From the NCBI GenBank assembly GCA_013327885.1, contig JABUMY010000026.1, positions 1 through 34,107 on the forward strand: a stretch of DNA of 34,107 bases. The letters are read 5' to 3'. The first letter of the stretch is position 1. The number at the start of each line of letters is the position of its first letter. The notes under the pieces were generated by a model, which was not told the DNA's origin, ran no database searches, and saw nothing but the letters and a program-made list of their open reading frames with translations. Below, piece by piece: positions 27,825 through 33,956 of this stretch. The position numbers were made by a program, and so were the translations under genes. Source of the DNA: Flavisolibacter longurius (lineage in GTDB: Bacteria > Bacteroidota > Bacteroidia > Chitinophagales > Chitinophagaceae).

Positions 27825-28010
27825 ATGCAAACCATCATTGAGGACATTGAACAAAAAATAAAGACCATGCAAAAAGCCATGGACAACACACGCAGTCCAG
27901 CGCAAAAAGCCCTCTTTGCTTCTTGTATTGCCAATGCAGCCCAGATGGTGGCTAACTTCCGCGAAATGGAACGCATCTTGAAAAACAGCGGTGATGACAC
28001 AAAAGAGTAG
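27825..28010 (+). CDS. Small helical protein
   Basis: A 61-residue reading frame from ATG 27825 (an upstream TTG at 27804 would add seven residues). It is charged and amphipathic: MQTIIEDIEQKIKTMQKAM in the first half and NAAQMVANFREMERIL in the second, fitting a two-helix coiled coil. No family recognised and no clear ribosome binding site seen. It could be a real small gene or a chance frame. A weak terminator-like hairpin follows at 28122-28146. Confidence 0.4.
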   Translation: MQTIIEDIEQKIKTMQKAMDNTRSPAQKALFASCIANAAQMVANFREMERILKNSGDDTKE

Positions 28011-28121
28011 ATAGAAATATTTTTATTTCATGCTGCTGGACTGAAGCCGTATGATCCACGGTGCGCTGAACCGTTACGTTAGCCCTTTGGTTTTACCGCC
28101 TCACGTTCGCAGAAAATGGGT

Positions 28122-28146
28122 ACATCCCCAGGATGTCCGCTTTTTT
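28122..28146 (+). terminator. Weak terminator-like hairpin
   Basis: ACATCC-CCA-GGATGT is followed by CCGC and six T. The stem is only six base pairs and the T-run is not directly adjacent, so this is tentative. The stretch 28011-28493 otherwise shows nothing recognised, including no inverted repeat matching the right side of the transposase. Confidence 0.3.
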
Positions 28147-28493
28147 ATTAAGGTTCAGGAAAGTAAACCGGCAATCTGAAGGGTTATAAAAGCGTGAAGG
28201 AAAGACAAAACGTTTTCCTTGATGCCATCCCTAAGCTGCTGACCACACCCAACAAGGACAGGTAAAAAGAAATACAGCGCAATAAAACTGGCAGTGGCAA
28301 ATTCTCCTTGCCTACTGCTTTTTCTCCTCTAAAATAAACGGCAAGAGGGCTCCCTTCAACTCGCCAGCCATTCATTCATTCTTCATCACTAATAACCAAC
28401 AAGAAATGCTACCAAGTGACTGTACCCTACCTTTTGCATCTCACTCCGCATCTGAATGCAAAGACTTCGTTACCTTCTTTCAAACATTTTTGT

Positions 28494-29828
28494 ATGAAAA
28501 AGAAAAAGTACGACACCGCCGTTGTGATGCTTTATGTAATGGGCAAAGAGCGACTCTTGCCCCACTCCTTTCGCAAGCAGATTCCCTTTTCCACCATCTC
28601 CACGTGGCGAAAAGCGGACTATGCCAACTACATCGGACATGAATACCGCTTTCTGTTTGAAGAAAAATGGGATGTTATCGCCCTGCAGGAACAGGTTACC
28701 AAACTGAGAAGACAATTGCTGGCAGTCACCCGTGCCTGGCTGCCCTTTCAATCAGAGGTGCAGGTTCTCCTCCAAAAGGCCAAACAAGACCGCTTGCTTC
28801 AGAAAAAACTTGTTGCCACCACCAGCCTTCTGGCCCTTTCATTTAGCACCAGCACAGCGCTTCGGCTGCTAGGCCTTCATGGAGCGCAGTACCGGAAGTG
28901 GAAGGTAAGTGCAAACCTTCGCTGTAAGGGCTCTGAAACTGCGCTTTGCCTTAGGCGCTATCCCAACCAACTGAGTTCAGATGAAGTGCGCAAACTAAAA
29001 GCTTTACTCAATTCCACAAAGTTCCAGCACTGGCCAATTGCCTCCCTTGCTGCTTATGCTTTTCGGAAAGGTTTTCTTATGACAAGTCTGTTTACCTGGT
29101 ACAAGTATGCACGTATGCTCCAATTAAGCCATGAGCCCACCTCCACGCCAAAACCCCAGGTTGGACTCGTGGCCACAGCACCAAATGAATACTGGCATTC
29201 CGATACCACGTATTACCCAATATCAGAAGCAACAAAGGTCTGTTTCACTTTTGTCATGGACAACTACTCAAAAATGATTCTTGGCTTTGCTGTAAGGGAG
29301 ACCCTTTGTTTTGAATTAATCAAACAAGCACTTTTAGGGTCGCTAAAGACAGCCACAAAGCAGAAAGGCGCCAACTGGAGCTATTTGGTAACAGATGGCG
29401 GACGGGAAAATCAAAATAGACAGGTCCACCAGTTTTTAGCTTCGCTTACCCAGCACAAGCTCACAATGATTACGGCACTCAAGGATATTCAGTTTTCTAA
29501 CTCGCCGATTGAGGCAATACACGGCATACTAAAAGGAAGGTATTTGCGAAACCAGAAGTTTTCGTCTCCAGAAGAACTCACCAAATTCCTTCACCTTGCA
29601 GTAAAGGACTACAACACGAAACGCCCCCATTGCAGCCTTAATCTTCGTACACCCAAAGAAGCCTATTTTGGCATTCCGCTACCCTTTGACCCGAAGCAAC
29701 GCATGAGTGTCGCTAAAAATGATCGGATACAAAAAAGCAAGGTAACAACCTGTACCGCCTGTGACGCCGCTAATGCCCACAAATGTAAACAGCCCTGCTG
29801 GCCTACTTCTTCAGGACAAAAAAGCTAA
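28494..29828 (+). CDS. DDE (rve-type) transposase with Cys-rich tail
   Basis: 444 residues from the ATG at 28494, followed by the basic stretch MKKKKYD; the frame stays open upstream to a GTG at 28416 but that part looks non-coding. The N-terminal half has helix-rich segments likely to bind DNA. The integrase core has Asp in YWHSDTTYYP (about 245-254), Asp in YLVTDGGRENQN, and Glu in the stretch SNSPIEAIHGILKGRY, followed by DYNTKRPHCSLNLRTPKEAY, the usual C-terminal signature of IS3/IS481-like enzymes. A single frame, not the two-frame IS3 type. The tail carries C-x2-C-x7-H-x-C-x3-C, possibly a zinc knuckle. Appears intact. No left terminal repeat or target duplication was found, so element borders are uncertain. 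Confidence 0.85.
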   Translation: MKKKKYDTAVVMLYVMGKERLLPHSFRKQIPFSTISTWRKADYANYIGHEYRFLFEEKWDVIALQEQVTKLRRQLLAVTRAWLPFQSEVQVLLQKAKQDRLLQKKLVATTSLLALSFSTSTALRLLGLHGAQYRKWKVSANLRCKGSETALCLRRYPNQLSSDEVRKLKALLNSTKFQHWPIASLAAYAFRKGFLMTSLFTWYKYARMLQLSHEPTSTPKPQVGLVATAPNEYWHSDTTYYPISEATKVCFTFVMDNYSKMILGFAVRETLCFELIKQALLGSLKTATKQKGANWSYLVTDGGRENQNRQVHQFLASLTQHKLTMITALKDIQFSNSPIEAIHGILKGRYLRNQKFSSPEELTKFLHLAVKDYNTKRPHCSLNLRTPKEAYFGIPLPFDPKQRMSVAKNDRIQKSKVTTCTACDAANAHKCKQPCWPTSSGQKS

Positions 29829-29867
29829 CCTTCGGTACACCGAAGGTCGAATCGCTCGATTTTGCCC
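29827..29867 (+). repeat. Double hairpin at the 3' side of the transposase
   Basis: Overlapping the stop codon is a perfect 9-bp stem, ACCTTCGGT-AC-ACCGAAGGT (29828-29847), then the palindrome AATCG-CT-CGATT (29850-29861) and TTTGCCC. Both hairpins recur, inverted and diverged, at 17774-17816 and 18023-18063. Probably the right end of the insertion element, or a repeat to which it is linked; it may also end transcription. Confidence 0.6.
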
Positions 29868-29880
29868 TTAGTTTAAGTGG

Positions 29881-29910
29881 GGCCGTGGGTTCGAGTCCCT
29901 CAGGATCCAC
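29881..29910 (+). other. tRNA-like 3' end fragment
   Basis: GTGGG-TTCGAGT-CCCTC (29886-29902) fits a T-stem and T-loop with one mismatch, followed by AGGATCC (acceptor strand), discriminator A and C. No matching 5' acceptor (GGATCCT) or anticodon arm lies upstream; instead there is the transposase hairpin and a D-arm-like TTAGTTTAAGTGG at 29868-29880. So this is a fragment or an internally deleted tRNA, different from the one at 1873-1910. It lies at the junction between the transposase and the first cassette site. Confidence 0.4.
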
Positions 29911-29911
29911 A

Positions 29912-30033
29912 GTTGCAAATCAGTAGTGATAGCAAGGGATTTTTCATTTCTATCCATCAGTGTTGCTCAATAAAGATATTTTGTTTGGCTCATGTTCTTC
30001 AGCCTTGGTTTTTGAAATCTGCTGTTGTGTGCC
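29912..30033 (+). repeat. attC-like site A (left arm degraded)
   Basis: The right half has the family core CTCAATAAAGATATTTTGTTTGGCTC, the arm GCCTTGGTTTTTGAAATCTGC (30002-30022), and box GTTGTGTGCC (30024-30033). The left half is only loosely similar to the family (AGCAAGGGATT). The box is the exact inverse of GGCACACAAC at 30546-30555, marking the two ends of cassette 1. Confidence 0.7.
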
Positions 30034-30035
30034 GT

Positions 30036-30305
30036 TTATTGCCGGCTGAGAGCTTTTTTCAATGTACTTACTAGGAAGTCCGACAATTCTCTTTCTTCTT
30101 GATTTAGCTTACTGTGATTGCTACTTATTGCACTTTGAAAATTATTCAAAAACTCATACCAACCGTCGCTTAGTCCATTTACGTGTTGCTGTGCATCTTT
30201 CAGCTTACCGACCATTTCATCTTTCCCGTTTGTTTTCAGCGACGAGCATAATTGTTCAAATAGCTTCCAATAGTCAGTCCAGTCTTCTAATTTCCAATTA
30301 CCCAT
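30036..30305 (-). CDS. Cassette 1 protein b, unknown function
   Basis: 89 residues, helical and acidic, with several Trp in the first 12 residues (MGNWKLEDWTDYWKLFEQL). No signal peptide; not recognised. The stop lies 2 nt from the cassette box at 30024-30033. It follows the Imm27-like gene after 5 nt, so the two form one transcription unit inside a single cassette. It could be a second immunity protein or a partner; no evidence for either beyond position. Confidence 0.65.
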   Translation of the reverse strand: MGNWKLEDWTDYWKLFEQLCSSLKTNGKDEMVGKLKDAQQHVNGLSDGWYEFLNNFQSAISSNHSKLNQEERELSDFLVSTLKKALSRQ

Positions 30306-30310
30306 ATAGT

Positions 30311-30520
30311 TTAGTCCCAGGGAAACTTTTCTATTTGTTTTAGAACCGGCGCACCGCCACCATGCATTTCTGAATGCGGATATTCTTTAACCCATTTTTC
30401 ATCTGTTGCTACATCTATGTAGAAGACTGTCCAATTAGTAGTGTCAGCCTTAACCTGCTTTAAAGTTTCTAACTTTTCATCTAATGCAGCACCGTACAAG
30501 ATCGCCCTTTTATTCTCCAT
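30311..30520 (-). CDS. Imm27-like immunity protein (cassette 1 protein a)
   Basis: The start is set at 30520 (MENKRAILYG) because the longer frame begins inside the hairpin arm of site B. The 69-residue protein has the pattern W-x4-YPHSEMHGGGAPVL (about 50-65) that marks the Imm27 family of immunity proteins, which protect against polymorphic toxins. No cognate toxin gene is present in the window, so it would be an orphan immunity gene carried by a mobile cassette. The box GGCACACAAC is 25 nt upstream, leaving no room for a long promoter. The family call is from memory of the motif and not from a search. Confidence 0.65.
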   Translation of the reverse strand: MENKRAILYGAALDEKLETLKQVKADTTNWTVFYIDVATDEKWVKEYPHSEMHGGGAPVLKQIEKFPWD

Positions 30521-30545
30521 GATTTTAAACGACTGTTCAACGAAT

Positions 30546-30684
30546 GGCACACAACGCAGAACGGATTTCTGAAGCCAAGGCATTCAAGTTTCTGCTGCTT
30601 GACTTTTGTTCTGTTGTGAAACAAAGTTATGTTGTTTAGTTATGGTTCGTTAGCCTTGGTTTTAGAAATCCGATGTTGGCGGTG
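30546..30684 (+). repeat. attC-like site B
   Basis: Box GGCACACAAC (30546-30555); arm CGGATTTCTGAAGCCAAGGC (30562-30581) pairs over 20 positions with GCCTTGGTTTTAGAAATCCG (30653-30672), including two G.T pairs; right box GTTGGCGGTG (30675-30684). The outer boxes do not pair with each other; each pairs with the far end of its own cassette. Box-to-arm spacing is 6 nt on the left and 2 on the right. Confidence 0.85.
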
Positions 30685-30698
30685 TGACGAATGGTGGG

Positions 30699-31253
30699 TC
30701 AATTAGCCAAGCGAAATGAGCGAATGATATTAGCAAATACCATTTTATACCGTTCCATACCCGTTTCATTCACCCCCGCAGTTATATTATAAGATATACC
30801 ATTAATCGGAACACTGTAATAAATCATTTCTCGCTTCACTCCATTTTGGGTTCTGTTGTAAGTAAACCACAGACAAGGATGACCATTAATTTCAAGCTCC
30901 CCATTCTTCAACAAATCAATACCTTCCATGTTGTTTGCTAAATACGCTTTTGTACCCATGACGTAGTTTTCATGTGTTTTGCCGTGCATTGATTCAGTCG
31001 ATACGTTGACAATAGGATTATAGCCGCCACTGTCATCTTTTTGCATCAGAAAACAAAGTTTTACGCCCTGCATACTTGTGTCAAGCCGGTACCAGTTTGA
31101 CGGCAAATCAAATACATAATTAAGATTACCGATGTTGAAATCGCTATCTGTTGATAATTCCTTTAAAGCCTGGTTTGTTTCTGTTTGTCCTTTGGTTTTA
31201 CACGAGTGAAACAGTAAGATAGCAGCTAGGGCAAGTGGTAAATAATTTTTCAT
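30699..31253 (-). CDS. Cassette 2 lipoprotein, PsbP/Mog1-like fold suspected
   Basis: The start at 31253 gives MKNYLPLALAAILLFHSCKTKGQ with lipid-anchor Cys18 and 184 residues; the longer frame adds 14 residues before the signal. After a short linker comes a domain with YVFDLPSNWYRLD, GELEINGHPCLWFTYNR and a final YKMVFANIIRSFRL. This layout is common in small PsbP/Mog1-like and DUF1795-like proteins, though I cannot confirm the family. Expected on the periplasmic or outer face of the envelope. The only gene in its cassette; the stop is 14 nt from box GTTGGCGGTG. Confidence 0.7.
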   Translation of the reverse strand: MKNYLPLALAAILLFHSCKTKGQTETNQALKELSTDSDFNIGNLNYVFDLPSNWYRLDTSMQGVKLCFLMQKDDSGGYNPIVNVSTESMHGKTHENYVMGTKAYLANNMEGIDLLKNGELEINGHPCLWFTYNRTQNGVKREMIYYSVPINGISYNITAGVNETGMERYKMVFANIIRSFRLAN

Positions 31254-31299
31254 AAAAATGGACTGCAAAATAGTATCGTAAGTCGATGTAAACAAGCTT

Positions 31300-31438
31300 C
31301 ACCGCCAACGGAAAACAGATTTCTGAAGCCAAGGCATTCAAGTTACTTCAGCTTCATTTCTGTTCTATAGTTCATTAAAAATATTTAGTTTAGCTTTTGT
31401 TCGCCAGCCTTGGTTTTAGAAATCTGATGTTGTATGCA
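31300..31438 (+). repeat. attC-like site C
   Basis: Box CACCGCCAAC (31300-31309), inverse of the right box of site B. Arm CAGATTTCTGAAGCCAAGGC (31316-31335) pairs with GCCTTGGTTTTAGAAATCTG (31407-31426) at all 20 positions, two of them G.T. The loop carries the family core GCTTCA...AGTTCATTAAAAATATT. Right box GTTGTATGCA (31429-31438). The best-preserved member. Confidence 0.88.
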
Positions 31439-31451
31439 GGCAATCAAGCCG

Positions 31452-31820
31452 CTAAACACCATCCCGCTTATTGGAAAAGGTCTTGTAAGCTTCCTCGAAC
31501 TCTAGCTCCATTATCATTCTCAAAAGAGCTGGATAAGCAAACCAATAATTGTTCTTGACTCTTTCTCGTACATATGCCTCACCATACTCCTCGCTGTACC
31601 ATTTGATGTGCTCTTCGTCCAATGGGTCACTGTCAATTTCTAATACCTCTTCAATGTGTCGGTCAATAAGGCTATTGAGTTCAGATGTAGCTGTAACCCC
31701 AAAAGTCTTGAGCTCTTCGAGTTCCTCCTTGTAATCGGTTTTAAAAAAGTCGTTCTGCTCGGGAAACCGTTCTTTCAAGATTTCATAGAGATTACCCGTA
31801 TTGAGTGATTGATCTTGCAT
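31452..31820 (-). CDS. Cassette 3 acidic cytoplasmic protein, unknown function
   Basis: 122 residues, very acidic (repeated Glu/Asp, as in IEEVLEIDSDPLDEEH), no signal peptide, mostly helical. Small acidic proteins of this kind are frequent among immunity proteins and antitoxins, but no family motif is recognised. The stop lies 13 nt from box GTTGTATGCA and the start 43 nt from TGCATACAAC, so it is the only cargo of its cassette. Confidence 0.65.
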   Translation of the reverse strand: MQDQSLNTGNLYEILKERFPEQNDFFKTDYKEELEELKTFGVTATSELNSLIDRHIEEVLEIDSDPLDEEHIKWYSEEYGEAYVRERVKNNYWFAYPALLRMIMELEFEEAYKTFSNKRDGV

Positions 31821-31863
31821 AAACGTGATTAGCTCTTGAGCCTAAATGAACGGTCAAATTGCT

Positions 31864-32001
31864 TGCATACAACGTTAAGAGGCTTGGCGAAGAAGCGGTA
31901 TTCATTGGTCAGCAGCTTCACTTTTGCACCTTAGTTGATTAATATTTTGCAGTTCAATATAGCACTTCAGCCGCTTTTTTGCCAAACCCACGTTATGGGC
32001 A
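31864..32001 (+). repeat. attC-like site D
   Basis: Box TGCATACAAC (31864-31873), inverse of the right box of site C. Arm GGCTTGGCGAAGAAGCGG (31881-31898) pairs with CCGCTTTTTTGCCAAACC (31971-31988) with two G.T pairs and one C.A mismatch. Core CAGCTTCACTTTTGCACCTTAGTTGATTAA-TATT. Right box GTTATGGGCA (31992-32001). Confidence 0.82.
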
Positions 32002-32003
32002 TT

Positions 32004-32300
32004 TTATAGTTCTTCTACATAAAAATCTTTATGGCGCCTTTGCAGATATTCTTTTAAGTCATCCAGGTTAGTCCAAACGTCATTAATTGAATTTTGACAA
32101 ACGTAAATCCCCTCCACGTCAAAAGCTGTTGTAAAATCAGGCATCTGGGATCGAGAGCCTTCTTCATTTTTAAACTCCAAATACTCTGTACTGTCTACTG
32201 TTACAGTTGACGAATAGTTTGGCTTCTGATTAAACAATTTAGTTACTTCGACTTTATCCTCATCTGACAGTCTAACCTTTATTAAAAATTCATATCCCAT
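32004..32300 (-). CDS. Cassette 4 small protein, unknown function
   Basis: 98 residues, no signal peptide, mixed alpha/beta (MGYEFLIKVRLSDEDKVEV, then STEYLEFKNEEG, then a helix NLDDLKEYLQRRHKDFYV). Not recognised. Size and composition resemble immunity-type proteins, but that is only an impression. The stop is 2 nt from box GTTATGGGCA; the matching box TGCCCATAAC is 51 nt upstream of the start. Confidence 0.65.
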   Translation of the reverse strand: MGYEFLIKVRLSDEDKVEVTKLFNQKPNYSSTVTVDSTEYLEFKNEEGSRSQMPDFTTAFDVEGIYVCQNSINDVWTNLDDLKEYLQRRHKDFYVEEL

Positions 32301-32351
32301 TTTCTAAAGGAATTTCACACAATGCAGTTTGTAAATTAAACGGCTGCTAAT

Positions 32352-32490
32352 TGCCCATAACGTTGAAGGTGTTTCTGAAGCAGCGATATTTCATGTTCCT
32401 TCAGCTTCACCTTAATTCCAAAGTTCATTAAAGATATTGTGTTGAGCGTTTGCAGTCAAGCCGCTGTTTTAGAAACACCATGTTATGGGC
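32352..32490 (+). repeat. attC-like site E
   Basis: Box TGCCCATAAC (32352-32361), inverse of the right box of site D. Arm GGTGTTTCTGAAGCAGCG (32368-32385) pairs with CGCTGTTTTAGAAACACC (32462-32479) at all 18 positions, two G.T, in the same TGAAG/TTTTA setting as sites B and C. Core CAGCTTCACC...AGTTCATTAAAGATATT. Right box GTTATGGGC (32482-32490). Confidence 0.88.
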
Positions 32491-32496
32491 TGCCAT

Positions 32497-33018
32497 TTAG
32501 CTCTCGGACTGTGTACATTCATAGAAGTATTTGAAAGCTCCAGGTACAAAATATCTCCATCCTGTCCACTGAATGTATTTGTCCGGCCATACATATCCAT
32601 GCATTCTAATGACTTTGCGATAAAGCCTTCCCTGTTCGTCTTCTATGATGCACGATTTTGAGTTTAGCAGTTCACACAAAAGCTGGTCAAAAGGTCCCCA
32701 TTTCCATTTGGCAAAAACGGCATCATGGAGATAAGCGGTGTCGCTCTTTGTAATTTGCTTTTCGGCACTATCAAGTTGCTGCTTCGCCAATTCCTTAAGC
32801 AGACCACGTTTTGCTTGTGAGGCAAGCAACTCTTTTGCTTTTCGATAGTCCATTAGAAAAATAACGCTCCCTGATTTATAAGCCAGAACTTTTGATGCCG
32901 TAAGTGAAAGTTGCAAAGTGTCATAGCTGACCAACTTCAAACCCGAAGTGTCTTGTCCTTGCACTACCATGCAAGTTGTCAAAACAAAAGCAGTCAAAAT
33001 AGTTTTGAAGGTTGTCAT
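32497..33018 (-). CDS. Cassette 5 secreted protein, unknown function
   Basis: The longer frame starts inside the box GTTATGGGC, so the ATG at 33018 is preferred (6 nt after the box). It gives MTTFKTILTAFVLTTCMVVQGQ, a signal peptide cut near residue 20, and 173 residues in all. The mature part has a helical stretch (RKAKELLASQAKRGLLKEL) and an aromatic C-terminal region (GYVWPDKYIQWTGWRYFVPG). No family recognised. With 6 nt at each side between gene and box, this is the tightest cassette and can have no promoter of its own. Confidence 0.7.
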   Translation of the reverse strand: MTTFKTILTAFVLTTCMVVQGQDTSGLKLVSYDTLQLSLTASKVLAYKSGSVIFLMDYRKAKELLASQAKRGLLKELAKQQLDSAEKQITKSDTAYLHDAVFAKWKWGPFDQLLCELLNSKSCIIEDEQGRLYRKVIRMHGYVWPDKYIQWTGWRYFVPGAFKYFYECTQSES

Positions 33019-33024
33019 ATGGTT

Positions 33025-33163
33025 GCCCATAACGGTTAAGGTGTTGCTGTCAGTGCTGGTATTGGTTGTACTTCGGCTTCACCCTTGCACTAATGTAAAA
33101 TAGAATTGGTTCTGCTCAAAACTTGTAAATCAGCCAGCATTGAAGCAACACCCTGTTAGCGGC
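33025..33163 (+). repeat. attC-like site F
   Basis: Box GCCCATAAC (33025-33033), inverse of the right box of site E. Arm GGTGTTGCTGTCAGTGCTGG (33040-33059) pairs with CCAGCATTGAAGCAACACC (33134-33152) in 19 pairs with one bulged G on the left and one G.T. An unpaired extra base in one arm is also a hallmark of integron attC sites. Right box GTTAGCGGC (33155-33163). Confidence 0.85.
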
Positions 33164-33182
33164 TTACTGTATTTTCAAAAGC

Positions 33183-33809
33183 TTACTTGTGTAATTTTAG
33201 TTTAATGCCAATCTGAAAGCTCTGGCGGGGAGCAGCGATATTAAAATCTCCTATGCTGTTCATGTATCTCGCCTTGGTAGGAATAGAGTAGGAAGCCTCG
33301 CCAAATATAGAAATGCGTCCAAGCTTGTATTCACTTCCAAGCATTCCGTTAATATTTAAGCCTCTATATTGATTATCCTCCAATGGGAAGATTGGTGTGA
33401 AAGTAAGCGGCGCTTTTGGTGTTTCTTTGTATGTTGACACCTCCCAACTGGCTCCAAGGCCGCCGTACAATTTCGCCTTGGTATCTCCACTACCAAGAAT
33501 AGTTCTGAGAATGAAGAGATTTATTGATTGAATACGAACGGTCAATTCGGTTTCTGCATGTTGCGTAGGTTCTGGGTAAGACGAGTTTGAAACTGCCCAA
33601 GTCTGCAATCGTAACGGTGCATAATAAGAGTAGCCCAACACAATTCCATAAGGTCTCTTTTCATACAATAAACGCGTTTGAAACCCATGCGTACTTTTCT
33701 TGACTCTTCCGTTGAATTGCGTATAAGTTGCGCCAGCACCAACGGAGAACTGTGACCAGGCAGAAACAGAAACACAAAATAAAACAAGGCAGGATAAAAT
33801 TTTTCTCAT
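33183..33809 (-). CDS. Cassette 6 outer-membrane beta-barrel protein
   Basis: 208 residues with a signal peptide (MRKILSCLVLFCVSVSAWSQ, cut near 20). It has regular amphipathic strands (FSVGAGATYTQF, YGIVLGYSYYAP, KAKLYGGLGASWEV, LGRISIFGEASYSI) and a C-terminal FQIGIKLKLHK. This is the pattern of small outer-membrane porin-fold proteins of Bacteroidota with an unknown role. The stop is 19 nt from box GTTAGCGGC and the start 82 nt from GCCGCTAAC, long enough for a promoter, though no TAnnTTTG was found. Largest cargo in the array. Confidence 0.75.
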   Translation of the reverse strand: MRKILSCLVLFCVSVSAWSQFSVGAGATYTQFNGRVKKSTHGFQTRLLYEKRPYGIVLGYSYYAPLRLQTWAVSNSSYPEPTQHAETELTVRIQSINLFILRTILGSGDTKAKLYGGLGASWEVSTYKETPKAPLTFTPIFPLEDNQYRGLNINGMLGSEYKLGRISIFGEASYSIPTKARYMNSIGDFNIAAPRQSFQIGIKLKLHK

Positions 33810-33891
33810 AATGGGTTTGGTTTAAGAAAATCGAATTTATTAGAACCAATCCCAATAAAATGCTAAAACGTAATAGAGCACTAACCTCATT

Positions 33892-33921
33892 GCCGCTAAC
33901 GACAGTTTGTCTAAAAACTGG
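33892..33921 (+). repeat. attC-like site G (left half only)
   Basis: GCCGCTAAC (33892-33900) is the inverse of the right box of site F and closes cassette 6. It is followed by G as in all other sites, and by CAGTTTGTCTAAAAACTGGC, a possible left arm. No complementary right arm is seen before the window ends, so the site is degraded or marks the array's edge. Confidence 0.6.
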
Positions 33922-33956
33922 CGTTGTTATTCGAAAATAACGCAGATTGAAGTGAT

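Noticed and set aside
29877-30074. 65-residue open frame on the plus strand.
   Set aside because: It spans the tRNA-like fragment and site A, and its peptide has the look typical of frames read through tRNA 3' ends.
29912-33936. Reading the hairpin sites as ordinary bidirectional terminators or REP-like repeats.
   Set aside because: Loops of about 70 bases, no T-runs, and box pairs that match across whole genes do not fit terminators or REP elements.
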